A stretch of DNA of 7,856 nt from NCBI GenBank assembly GCA_030146745.1, contig JASLBD010000298.1, positions 1 through 7,856 of the forward strand, given 5' to 3'. Origin of the DNA: Allosphingosinicella sp. GTDB taxonomy: Bacteria > Pseudomonadota > Alphaproteobacteria > Sphingomonadales > Sphingomonadaceae. Positions within the stretch are counted from its first letter, which is position 1. Every line of letters begins with the position of its first letter. The notes below the pieces were generated by a model. That model did no database searches. It worked only from the letters and a program-made list of their open reading frames with translations, and was not told the DNA's origin. Shown here piece after piece: positions 1 to 5,389 of the stretch. Position numbers and translations under genes: made by a program.

Positions 1-755
1 GCCGGTTCGGCGGCGGGGATGCGGCGGCCAAGGCCGGATTCGCCATGGCCGAAGCCGGCGCCGCGATCGTTGACGTCGGCGGCGAATCGACCCGGCCCGG
101 CGCCAAGCCGGTGTGGGCAGGGGACGAGATCGAGCGGGTGCTCCCCACGGTGACCCGGCTCGCCGCGGGCGGCACCGCCGTGTCGATCGATACCCGCAAG
201 GCCGCGGTGATGGGCGCCGCGCTTGGCGCGGGCGCGGCGATGGTCAACGACGTGTCGGCCTTGACCTATGACGAGACCGCTCTCGGCCTCGTCGCCGGCG
301 CCGGCTGCCCGGTCGTGCTGGTCCACCATCAGGGGGCGCCCGAGACGATGCAGCAGGCGCCGTCCTACGAGAAGCCCGTGCTGTTCGCCGTCTACGATTG
401 GCTCGAGGCGCGAATCGCTGCGGCCGAAGCGGCCGGAATCGACCGAGCCCTGATCGTCGTCGATCCCGGGATCGGCTTCGGCAAGACCGTGCAGCACAAT
501 CTCGACCTGATGAACGGCCTCGCCTTGCTCCACGGCCTCGGCTGCCCGATCATGCTGGGGGCGAGCCGCAAGCGGATGATCGGCGCCCTTTCCGGCGAGG
601 CGCCGGCCGATGCGCGGCTGCCGGGCTCCCTGGCGCTGGCCCTCAAGGCGGTCGAACAGGGCGCCCAGATCCTCCGGGTCCACGACGTGCCGGAGACGGT
701 GCAGGCGCTGCGGGTCTGGCGGGGCCTGAGGGACGCGGCGCTGACGCCGGGGTGA
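1..755 (+). CDS. folP: Dihydropteroate synthase, 5'-truncated by window edge
   Basis: The enzyme condenses 6-hydroxymethyl-7,8-dihydropterin diphosphate with p-aminobenzoate to give 7,8-dihydropteroate in cytosolic folate synthesis; it is the sulfonamide target. The reading frame is open from base 3 (RFGGGDAAKAGFAM...), so the gene begins left of the window and the ATG at 45 is internal. The family signatures occur in order on a TIM-barrel scaffold: GGESTRPG (nt 78-101, substrate loop), DTRK (nt 189), VNDVSA (Asn at nt 246), DPGIGFGKT (from nt 462), GASRKRMIG (from nt 558, with the conserved Lys/Arg pair) and the closing RVHDV (from nt 675). The stop is TGA at 753-755. Only the N-terminal strand, roughly 30-40 residues, is missing. 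The gene is convergent with the cold-shock gene, and the inverted repeat between them may end its transcript. No other folate gene is visible. Identity is very secure. Confidence 0.96.
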   Translation, partial: RFGGGDAAAKAGFAMAEAGAAIVDVGGESTRPGAKPVWAGDEIERVLPTVTRLAAGGTAVSIDTRKAAVMGAALGAGAAMVNDVSALTYDETALGLVAGAGCPVVLVHHQGAPETMQQAPSYEKPVLFAVYDWLEARIAAAEAAGIDRALIVVDPGIGFGKTVQHNLDLMNGLALLHGLGCPIMLGASRKRMIGALSGEAPADARLPGSLALALKAVEQGAQILRVHDVPETVQALRVWRGLRDAALTPG

Positions 756-757
756 TC

Positions 758-855
758 CGTCATGCCGGGCTCGACCCGACATCCATGAACCCAGGAACGG
801 CGAGTATGGCTTCAGGCCTCAGTGTTCATGGATTCCGGTTTTCGCCGGAATGACG
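758..855. repeat. 98-bp intergenic element with imperfect inverted arms (REP-like)
   Basis: The left arm 758-790 begins CGTCATGCCGG and ends ATCCATGAAC. The right arm 824-855, read on the minus strand, begins CGTCATTCCGG and ends ATCCATGAAC. The arms differ mainly in the middle, and each also has its own small CCGG-type palindrome, so the RNA could form either one long stem or two short ones. The central 33 bp are unrelated between the arms. The same consensus (GTCAT-n-CCGG...ATCCA) appears as a single arm at 5156-5183. This is the class of dispersed extragenic palindrome common in alphaproteobacteria; that assignment comes from recalled sequence character, not a search. It fills almost all of the space between the convergent folP and cold-shock genes and may act as a two-way terminator or mRNA 3'-end stabiliser. 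Confidence 0.8.
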
Positions 856-856
856 A

Positions 857-1471
857 TTAATTCGGCTCCACCTCTACCGCCAAGGGTCCCTTTCGCCCCG
901 CCGCGATTCGGGCGCGGAGCGGCTGGTCGGGATTGAGGTCGGTCAGGCCGCCGCGGCGGACCGTCTCCATGTGGACGAAGATGTCGTGGCCGTCCTCCAC
1001 TTCGCGGACGAGGAAGCCGTAGCCCTTGAGGCGGTTGAACCATTTGACCCGCACCGGCTCGAACTCGCCCGCCTGGTCGATCAATGCGGAAGGATCGATG
1101 CGTTCGCCCGAACTCGCTGCGGAGGGGCGTTGCGGCTCCGGCATAACCGCCTGGCTGAGGTCGATCGACAGGACCTTGCGGGCCTGGAGGCCGCGTTCCT
1201 GCTCGGCGACGAGGCATTCGACCACGGCGCCTTCGGGAAGGCTTCGGCGGTCATGCTCCTTCAGAACGCTGAAATGGACGAGGATGTCGCCCTTCGCCTC
1301 GTCGCTGACCAGGAACCCGAAGCCGCGCGTGGCATCGAACCATTTCATCGTGCCGGTGAGCTTGATGAGGGTCTCGTCCTCCGGGCGCGGAGGTTCGTCC
1401 GCGCCTTCGGGGTCCTGCGCGCCGTCTTCAGCAATTAATCCACGGCGCGAAGTCATTAACGGCCGATCCAC
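857..1471 (-). CDS. Cold-shock protein with two cold-shock domains
   Basis: A 204-aa protein with two nucleic-acid-binding cold-shock folds. CSD1 (about residues 36-104) carries [14 protein letters not shown] (RNP1-like) and DILVHFS (RNP2-like). CSD2 (about 138-203) carries [14 protein letters not shown] and DIFVHM. Single-domain CspA proteins are about 70 aa, so this is the tandem form seen in many alphaproteobacteria. It has an acidic N-terminal tail of about 35 residues and a proline/serine linker. The expected role is cytoplasmic single-stranded RNA/DNA binding, such as RNA chaperoning or antitermination. The start is uncertain: GTG at 1471 gives 204 aa and ATG at 1456 gives 199 aa (MTSRRG...), and neither has a good Shine-Dalgarno. 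A weak promoter TTCACA-N16-GATAGT lies at 1514-1487 on the minus strand. The gene follows recX by 59 bp on the same strand, so read-through is also possible. Confidence 0.92.
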   Translation of the reverse strand: MDRPLMTSRRGLIAEDGAQDPEGADEPPRPEDETLIKLTGTMKWFDATRGFGFLVSDEAKGDILVHFSVLKEHDRRSLPEGAVVECLVAEQERGLQARKVLSIDLSQAVMPEPQRPSAASSGERIDPSALIDQAGEFEPVRVKWFNRLKGYGFLVREVEDGHDIFVHMETVRRGGLTDLNPDQPLRARIAAGRKGPLAVEVEPN

Positions 1472-1530
1472 ATCTAAACCGCGGTGACTATCACGCCTTC
1501 CGCGGATTTGTGAACCGTTTACGGCTGTTT

Positions 1531-2085
1531 TTATGGGACATCCGGTTCGGGCAGGTCCTCGGGCCCCGCGGCGAGCACCTGGCGGACCAGATCGATGCGG
1601 TGGCCGGCCCGCAGCATGGCGGCCGCGGCCTTGTCCCGGGCGGCCCGATCCGGGGCGGTCGCGGCATAGGGACCGAGCCGTTTCCTCCGAGCGAAACGAT
1701 GCGCGGCCGCCAGCGCATCCTCCCGGGAAATGTCACGGGCCTCGGCCGCATCGTCCTCGGCGATGCCCGCCCCGCGCAGGGCTTCCCGGACCCGTCTTTC
1801 GCCATAGCCGCGGCGAAGCAGCGAGGCGGTCCGGGCCGAAGCGAAGCCTCGGTCGTCGACATAGCCGAGCTCGGCGAAGCGCTCGACGAGCCGCTCCACC
1901 GGCGGCTCGCCGGAGCCGCTCCAGCCCCGCTCCTTCAGCTTGCGGCGAAGATAGGCGGCGAGCCCGGCGCGGGTGGTGGCGTAGCGGCCGGCATAGAAGA
2001 GGCCGAGCCGCTCGAGCCCCTCCGGATCGAGGGGCGGCCGGGGCCTTTTGTCGGGTCGGGATCTCACGCGCCATGATTGTGCCAC
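1531..2085 (-). CDS. recX: Regulatory protein RecX (RecA modulator)
   Basis: A 184-aa, Arg/Ala-rich, largely helical protein with the RecX pattern. An opening helix block is followed by [14 protein letters not shown], then [17 protein letters not shown], then [18 protein letters not shown], which are the three-helix repeats of the family. RecX proteins bind RecA filaments and usually inhibit strand exchange and ATPase activity in the cytosol. The length is normal for the family. The chosen start is GTG at 2085. A TATAAT hexamer on the minus strand (2102-2097) would place transcription start only about 4-5 nt before this GTG, so the mRNA may be nearly leaderless, and no Shine-Dalgarno is seen. 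A second in-frame GTG at 2067 (codon 7) is an alternative. recA and lexA are not in the window, so the gene is uncoupled from recA here. The cold-shock gene lies downstream on the same strand, and the acyl-AMP ligase diverges upstream. Confidence 0.88.
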   Translation of the reverse strand: MAQSWRVRSRPDKRPRPPLDPEGLERLGLFYAGRYATTRAGLAAYLRRKLKERGWSGSGEPPVERLVERFAELGYVDDRGFASARTASLLRRGYGERRVREALRGAGIAEDDAAEARDISREDALAAAHRFARRKRLGPYAATAPDRAARDKAAAAMLRAGHRIDLVRQVLAAGPEDLPEPDVP

Positions 2086-2104
2086 AGTCGGTCCCGATTA
2101 TAAA
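2077..2104 (+). promoter_or_regulatory. Predicted promoter of the acyl-AMP ligase gene
   Basis: TTGTGC (2077-2082) and TATAAA (2099-2104) are separated by 16 nt, within an AT-rich island in otherwise GC-rich DNA. The -35 element lies inside the first codons of recX. The -10 element overlaps, on the other strand, the TATAAT (2102-2097) that would serve recX. It predicts a 5' leader of about 60 nt before the GTG at 2171. Prediction by eye only. Confidence 0.5.
2097..2102 (-). promoter_or_regulatory. Candidate -10 box for recX
   Basis: A perfect TATAAT on the minus strand, 11 nt upstream of the recX GTG. No convincing -35 is present at 16-18 nt spacing (CGGGAC or CCGGGA), so the promoter is either weak or assisted by an activator. 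A LexA-type operator was not recognised. Confidence 0.4.
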
Positions 2105-2170
2105 TGCGTACCTCTCCCGTCCCGGGAGTGGAAGTTCGCGCGCAACCACCGGAGAGGATCCGCCACAACC

Positions 2171-3907
2171 GTGCCCGAGACTTTGGTCCCGACGCCGACT
2201 GCGGACAATTTGCCGCGCCGCTTTGCCGACTTCGACAGGCTCGGAGACGCGCTCGATTATGCGGCGCTGGGCCGGCGCGGCCTCAACTTCCACGATCCGC
2301 GCGGGATGCTCGTCCGCCCCTATCCCTATCGGGAACTGCGCAAGGACGCTCTCGCCGCGGCCTACAGACTGATCGCCGCTGGCGTGAAGCCGGAGGACCG
2401 GATCGCGATCGTCGCCGAGACCAGCCCGGAATTCGCCGCCTTGTTCTTCGGCGCCGTCTATGCGGGCGCATGGCCGGTGCCGCTGCCGCTGCCCACCTCG
2501 TTCGGCGGCCGCGATTCCTATATCGACCAGTTGAAGGTGCAGCTCGACAGCGCCGATCCGACCCATCTCTTCTATCCGGCCGAGCTCGGTGCCATGGCCG
2601 GAGCGGCGGCGGAGGCGGCGGGCGTCAGGGGCGAATCCTGGGAGAGCTTCGCGACACGCGAGGGGCCGCAGGCCGAGCTTCCCCGGGCCGCGCCCGACGA
2701 CATCGCCTATCTGCAATATTCGAGCGGCTCGACCCGCTTCCCGCACGGGGTGGCGGTCACTCATCGCGGCCTGCTCAACAACCTCGCCGCGCACAGCCAC
2801 GGAATGGAGGTGATCGAGACCGACCGCTGCATCTCCTGGCTGCCCTGGTATCACGACATGGGCCTGGTCGGCTGCCTGCTCTCGCCGATGGCGAACCAGA
2901 TCTCGACCGATTACCTCAAGACCGAGGATTTCGCCCGGCGCCCGCTCGCCTGGCTCGACCTCATCACCCGCAACGAAGGCACGACCGGAAGCTATTCGCC
3001 GACCTTCGGATACGACATCTGCGCCCGCCGGGTGTCGAGCCTGACCAACGTCGCCGAGCGCTTCGACCTGTCGCGCTGGCGGATCGCCGGCAACGGCGCC
3101 GACATGATCCGGCCCGACGTCATGCAGGCCTTCGTCGATGCCTTCGCGCCGGCGGGCTTCGACGCCAAGAGCTTCCTTCCCAGCTACGGTCTGGCCGAGG
3201 CGACGCTGGCGGTGACGATCATGCCTCCGGGCGAGGGCATCGTCGTCGAGCTGGTCGAGGAGACGACCCTTTCGGGCGACGGCAAGATGCATCGAGACCG
3301 GCCGCAGCGCTACCGGGCGATCGTCAATTGCGGCAAGCCGGCGCGCGACATGGAGATCGAGATCCGCGACGAGGACGGAGCGAAGCTCGGCAACCGCGAG
3401 ATCGGCAAGGTCCATTGCCGGGGCCCGTCCGTCATGGTCGGCTATTTCCGGGACGAGGAGGCCACGCAAGCCTGCCTCGATTCCGAAGGTTGGCTCGACA
3501 CGGGCGACATGGGCTATCTGTCGGACGGCTATCTCTACATCGTCGGCCGGGCCAAGGACATGATCATCATCAACGGCAAGAACCACTGGCCCCAGGACAT
3601 CGAATGGGCGGTGGAGCAATTGCCGGGCTTCAAGGCGGGCGACATCGCCGCTTTCTCGATCACCACTCCGGGCGGGGAGGAGACTCCCGCCGTCCTCGTC
3701 CAGTGCCGAACCTCCGACGCCGAGGAGAGGACCCGCCTTCGCGACATCATCCGCGAGCGGGTGAGGGCGATCACCGGAATGAACTGCGTCATCGAGCTGG
3801 TCCCGCCACGCACCCTTCCGCGCACCAGCTCGGGCAAGCTGAGCCGGGCAAAGGCGCGAAGCCTCTACCTGACCGGCGAGATCCAGCCCTACGACATCGC
3901 GGCCTAG
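2171..3907 (+). CDS. Fatty acyl-AMP ligase / acyl-ACP synthetase-like enzyme (ANL superfamily)
   Basis: A 578-aa adenylate-forming enzyme. Motifs are YLQYSSGSTRFPHGV (from residue 180, the nucleotide loop in the FAAL style SSGSTR-x-P rather than TGTTGxPKG), SWLPWYHDMGL (222-232), SYGLAEATL (338-346), GWLDTGD (Asp446 for the ribose), GRAKDMIIINGKNHWPQDIE (from 459, hinge and A8 region) and LPRTSSGKLSR with catalytic Lys556. HDMGL, YGLAEATL and NHWPQDIE are typical of fatty acyl-AMP ligases, which activate a fatty acid with ATP and pass it to an acyl carrier protein rather than CoA. The start is GTG at 2171, with GGAGAGG at 2151-2157. The frame stays open back to 2048, but that extension would overlap recX and its promoter. 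No PKS, NRPS or carrier protein is nearby. Related enzymes in Caulobacter-type sphingolipid synthesis act as acyl-ACP synthetases, and in a sphingomonad that role is plausible but inferred. Confidence 0.87.
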   Translation: MPETLVPTPTADNLPRRFADFDRLGDALDYAALGRRGLNFHDPRGMLVRPYPYRELRKDALAAAYRLIAAGVKPEDRIAIVAETSPEFAALFFGAVYAGAWPVPLPLPTSFGGRDSYIDQLKVQLDSADPTHLFYPAELGAMAGAAAEAAGVRGESWESFATREGPQAELPRAAPDDIAYLQYSSGSTRFPHGVAVTHRGLLNNLAAHSHGMEVIETDRCISWLPWYHDMGLVGCLLSPMANQISTDYLKTEDFARRPLAWLDLITRNEGTTGSYSPTFGYDICARRVSSLTNVAERFDLSRWRIAGNGADMIRPDVMQAFVDAFAPAGFDAKSFLPSYGLAEATLAVTIMPPGEGIVVELVEETTLSGDGKMHRDRPQRYRAIVNCGKPARDMEIEIRDEDGAKLGNREIGKVHCRGPSVMVGYFRDEEATQACLDSEGWLDTGDMGYLSDGYLYIVGRAKDMIIINGKNHWPQDIEWAVEQLPGFKAGDIAAFSITTPGGEETPAVLVQCRTSDAEERTRLRDIIRERVRAITGMNCVIELVPPRTLPRTSSGKLSRAKARSLYLTGEIQPYDIAA

Positions 3908-3910
3908 TTG

Positions 3911-3952
3911 CCTCCCATCGCAGATGGGGAGGGGGACCACCCGTAGGGTGGT
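3911..3952. repeat. Paired-hairpin intergenic repeat after the acyl-AMP ligase
   Basis: Two adjacent stems begin 3 bp after the stop codon. The first is CCTCCCATC (3911-3919), loop GCA, GATGGGGAGG (3923-3932, one bulged G). The second is ACCACCC (3936-3942), loop GTA, GGGTGGT (3946-3952). GGAGGGGTATT follows. Paired GC-rich stems of this style are, from memory, a recurrent intergenic motif in sphingomonads; copy number needs a genome search. With no U-tract it is not a classic terminator, but its position suggests 3'-end formation or protection of the ligase mRNA. Confidence 0.65.
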
Positions 3953-3992
3953 GGAGGGGTATTGGCACCGATCTTATCGGAAACTCAGAGCC

Positions 3993-4090
3993 GTCACGGG
4001 AGTAAATCCCGTGACGTCAGTCGCGCTTCGCGCGCTGGCCAGCGGCCGCGGATGCCCTTCGGGCACCGCCGCGCCGCTTCGCCGCGCGGC
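3993..4090. repeat. Array of short perfect hairpins between the ligase gene and tRNA-Trp
   Basis: Consecutive palindromes: GTCACGGGA/TCCCGTGAC (3993-4015, 9-bp stem, loop GTAAA); CGCGC-TTC-GCGCG (4022-4034); CTGGCCAG (4035-4042); GCGGCCGC (4042-4049); TGCCC-TTC-GGGCA (4053-4065); GCCGCGC...GCGCGGC (4068-4090, with a small GC-TTC-GC inside). The recurring TTC loop suggests a shared origin or function. On the minus strand this is the immediate 3' flank of tRNA-Trp, starting 12 nt after its encoded CCA, so it may stop that transcript. No ORF here looks real. Confidence 0.6.
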
Positions 4091-4101
4091 TTCCTCCGGC
4101 C

Positions 4102-4179
4102 TGGCAGGAGTGGAGGGATTCGAACCCACGACCCTCGGTTTTGGAGACCGATGCTCTAACCAAACTGAGCTACACTCCT
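4102..4179 (-). tRNA. tRNA-Trp (anticodon CCA), CCA end encoded
   Basis: Reading the minus strand, the acceptor arm AGGAGTG pairs with CACTCCT, followed by discriminator G and an encoded CCA (4104-4102). The D arm is GCTC/GAGC with a 10-nt loop containing GG. The anticodon arm TCGGT-CTCCAAA-ACCGA gives anticodon CCA, which reads UGG. The variable loop is GGGTC, and the T arm is GTGGG-TTCGAAT-CCCTC. The T stem has one U-U mismatch (positions 50-64); the other stems pair fully. Total length is 78 nt with CCA. The gene is divergent from secE. A promoter TTGCGA-N16-CTATCT lies just upstream. Confidence 0.96.
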
Positions 4180-4192
4180 AAGGCCGCGACGC

Positions 4193-4220
4193 AGATAGCC
4201 CCACGTCGCGATATTCGCAA
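4193..4220 (-). promoter_or_regulatory. Predicted promoter of tRNA-Trp
   Basis: On the minus strand, TTGCGA (4220-4215) and CTATCT (4198-4193) are separated by 16 nt. The -10 ends 13 nt before the mature tRNA 5' end at 4179, leaving a short leader for RNase P to remove. Spacing and -10 sequence match the secE promoter candidate on the other strand. Confidence 0.5.
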
Positions 4221-4261
4221 GGCGCTGGAGGAAGCCCCCGGCCTCCCCCCCACCGCCGCCC

Positions 4262-4289
4262 TTGCCATGGCCCCTTCCCCTCGCTATCT
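4262..4289 (+). promoter_or_regulatory. Predicted promoter of secE-nusG
   Basis: TTGCCA (4262-4267), 16-nt spacer, CTATCT (4284-4289). It predicts a 5' leader of about 90 nt. The leader contains a perfect 6-bp stem GACCGG/CCGGTC (4323-4338, loop CCCC) ahead of the Shine-Dalgarno AAAAGGA (4369-4375), which is 9 nt from the secE GTG. Confidence 0.5.
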
Positions 4290-4384
4290 CGCGAGCCTCG
4301 CATGCATCGGCAAAGCTCGGCTGACCGGCCCCCCGGTCGAGAGCGGCTGCCCGAAAGGCGCTGAACCGAAAAGGACGAAGGACA

Positions 4385-4582
4385 GTGGCTAGAGTCAATC
4401 CCGGCGAGTTCCTCCGCCAGGTCCGGGCCGAGACCGGCAAGGTCTCCTGGCCGACCCGCAAGGAGACCGTAACGACCGGAATCATGGTCCTGATCATGAC
4501 CACCCTGCTCGGAATCTTCTTCTTCGGGGTCGACAGCGCCTTCGCCGCCATCGTCACCAGCCTTCTCGGCCTCATCGGCTAG
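4385..4582 (+). CDS. secE: Preprotein translocase subunit SecE
   Basis: A 65-aa inner-membrane subunit that clamps SecY in the SecYEG export channel. The N-terminal amphipathic part MARVNPGEFLRQVRAETGKV leads into the signature WPTRKET (about residues 20-26), followed by one transmembrane helix (about 31-60). This is the short single-span form usual outside the enterobacteria. The start is GTG at 4385, with AAAAGGA 9 nt upstream. nusG follows after 23 bp, so the two are almost certainly one operon, as in most bacteria. tRNA-Trp sits upstream but on the opposite strand. Confidence 0.96.
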   Translation: MARVNPGEFLRQVRAETGKVSWPTRKETVTTGIMVLIMTTLLGIFFFGVDSAFAAIVTSLLGLIG

Positions 4583-4605
4583 CCAGACCAAGGTAAGAAA
4601 AATCC

Positions 4606-5145
4606 ATGTCCCGCTGGTACATCATCCACGCTTATTCGGGCTTCGAGAACAAGGTCCGCGACGCCATCCAGTCCGAAGCCAACAGGCTCGGCCTCGCCCA
4701 ATTGGTCGAGGCGGTCGAGGTTCCGACGGAAAAGGTGACCGAGGTCCGCCGCGGCAAGAAGGTGACCAGCGACAGGAAGTTCTTCCCCGGCTACGTGCTC
4801 GCCAAGCTGGCGATGAACGACGACGTCTACCACCTCGTCAAGAACACCCCGAAAGTGACCGGCTTCCTCGGCTCCTCGGGCAAGCCGCAGCCGATCACCG
4901 ACGCCGAGGCCGCCCGGATCCTCAACACCAAGGACGAAGCCGCCGCCGCCGCGCCCAAGACCAAGATCAACGTCGACTATGAGATCGGCGACCAGGTCAA
5001 GGTCCTGGACGGTCCGTTCGCGAGCTTCAACGGAGTGGTCGAGGAGCTCGATTTCGATCGCGGCCGGGTCAAGGTGGGCGTCTCCATCTTCGGCCGAGCG
5101 ACCCCGGTCGAGCTCGAGTTCGAGCAGGTCGAGCTGGTCAAGTAA
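4606..5145 (+). CDS. nusG: Transcription termination/antitermination factor NusG
   Basis: A 179-aa factor that rides on RNA polymerase, promotes elongation, and links to Rho and to ribosomal S10. The NGN domain (about residues 2-108) starts with RWYIIHAYSGFENKV and includes RKFFPGYVLAKL (58-68), the RNA-polymerase-binding face. A short Ala/Lys linker (about 111-120) is followed by the C-terminal KOW domain (about 126-179), with VKVLDGPFASFNGVVEEL and IFGRATPVEL. Start is ATG with a modest AAGG 12 nt upstream. It is the last gene of the operon: a strong terminator lies 50 bp after the stop. The ribosomal genes rplK and rplA, which commonly follow nusG, are absent. Confidence 0.97.
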   Translation: MSRWYIIHAYSGFENKVRDAIQSEANRLGLAQLVEAVEVPTEKVTEVRRGKKVTSDRKFFPGYVLAKLAMNDDVYHLVKNTPKVTGFLGSSGKPQPITDAEAARILNTKDEAAAAAPKTKINVDYEIGDQVKVLDGPFASFNGVVEELDFDRGRVKVGVSIFGRATPVELEFEQVELVK

Positions 5146-5155
5146 CCTCTCCCCC

Positions 5156-5183
5156 GTCATCCCGGACCTGATCCGGGATCCAG
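5156..5183. repeat. REP-like palindrome (VIPDLIRDP type)
   Basis: GTCATCCCGGACCTGATCC... contains a perfect 8-bp inverted repeat ATCCCGGA (5159-5166), loop CCTGA, TCCGGGAT (5172-5179). It matches the left arm of the element at 758-855 (GTCAT-n-CCGG-n-CC/T-GA-n-CC...ATCCA). A poor match to an opposite arm (GGATCCCGGCGTTCG) occurs at 5361-5375, so a degraded larger element is possible. It lies 10 bp after the nusG stop. Confidence 0.7.
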
Positions 5184-5194
5184 CTTCTTCTGAG

Positions 5195-5221
5195 AGGCCG
5201 GGGCTGATGCTCCGGCCTTTT
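5195..5221 (+). terminator. Rho-independent terminator of secE-nusG
   Basis: The stem 5195-5204 pairs with 5209-5218 (AGGCCGGGGC against GCTCCGGCCT, 10 bp with one G-U), loop TGAT, running straight into TTTT (5218-5221). This is a textbook intrinsic terminator 50 bp after the nusG stop. The opposite strand lacks a matching U-tract, so it should serve only the plus-strand operon. Confidence 0.85.
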
Positions 5222-5389
5222 CCGGTTCATGCGAAGACGCGAAGCTGGCGAAGGGCAGGCGAGGGCGGCGGCACTTCGCGGTGGCCGGAAGGACCGCAAA
5301 GGCAAGGCTTCCGGTTCGTTCGTGGCGTCGTTCCGCCTCACCAAGCCGCGGCGGCCCCTGGGATCCCGGCGTTCGTGGATCGATGCCCC
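5222..5389. other. Spacer without recognisable gene
   Basis: This is the 168 bp between the nusG terminator and the receptor stop codon. It holds three GCGAAG hexamers at 5231, 5239 and 5248 and a GGATCCCGGC that may be a remnant repeat arm. Short ORFs across it look like chance frames. No terminator for the minus-strand receptor gene was identified. Confidence 0.4.

Noticed and set aside
1511..1534. Possible plus-strand terminator (CCGT-TT-ACGG then TTTTT)
   Set aside because: The stem is only 4 bp and no plus-strand gene lies upstream to need it.
2048..2170. N-terminal extension of the ligase to ATG 2048
   Set aside because: It would overlap the recX coding start and the predicted promoter. 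The extra 41 residues are unlike the family, and GTG 2171 has a GGAGAGG upstream.
1733..3940. 735-aa open frame on the minus strand across the ligase gene
   Set aside because: It lies opposite the acyl-AMP ligase, has low-complexity Arg/Asp/Gly composition and shows no family motif. It is a chance frame caused by high GC in the real gene's third positions.
3993..4090. CRISPR-like repeats
   Set aside because: The palindromes differ in sequence and spacing, with no regular repeat-spacer unit and no cas genes.
4085..4110. Integration (att) site at the tRNA-Trp 3' end
   Set aside because: No integrase gene and no repeated copy of the tRNA 3' end are found in the window. The flanks are hairpins and housekeeping genes.
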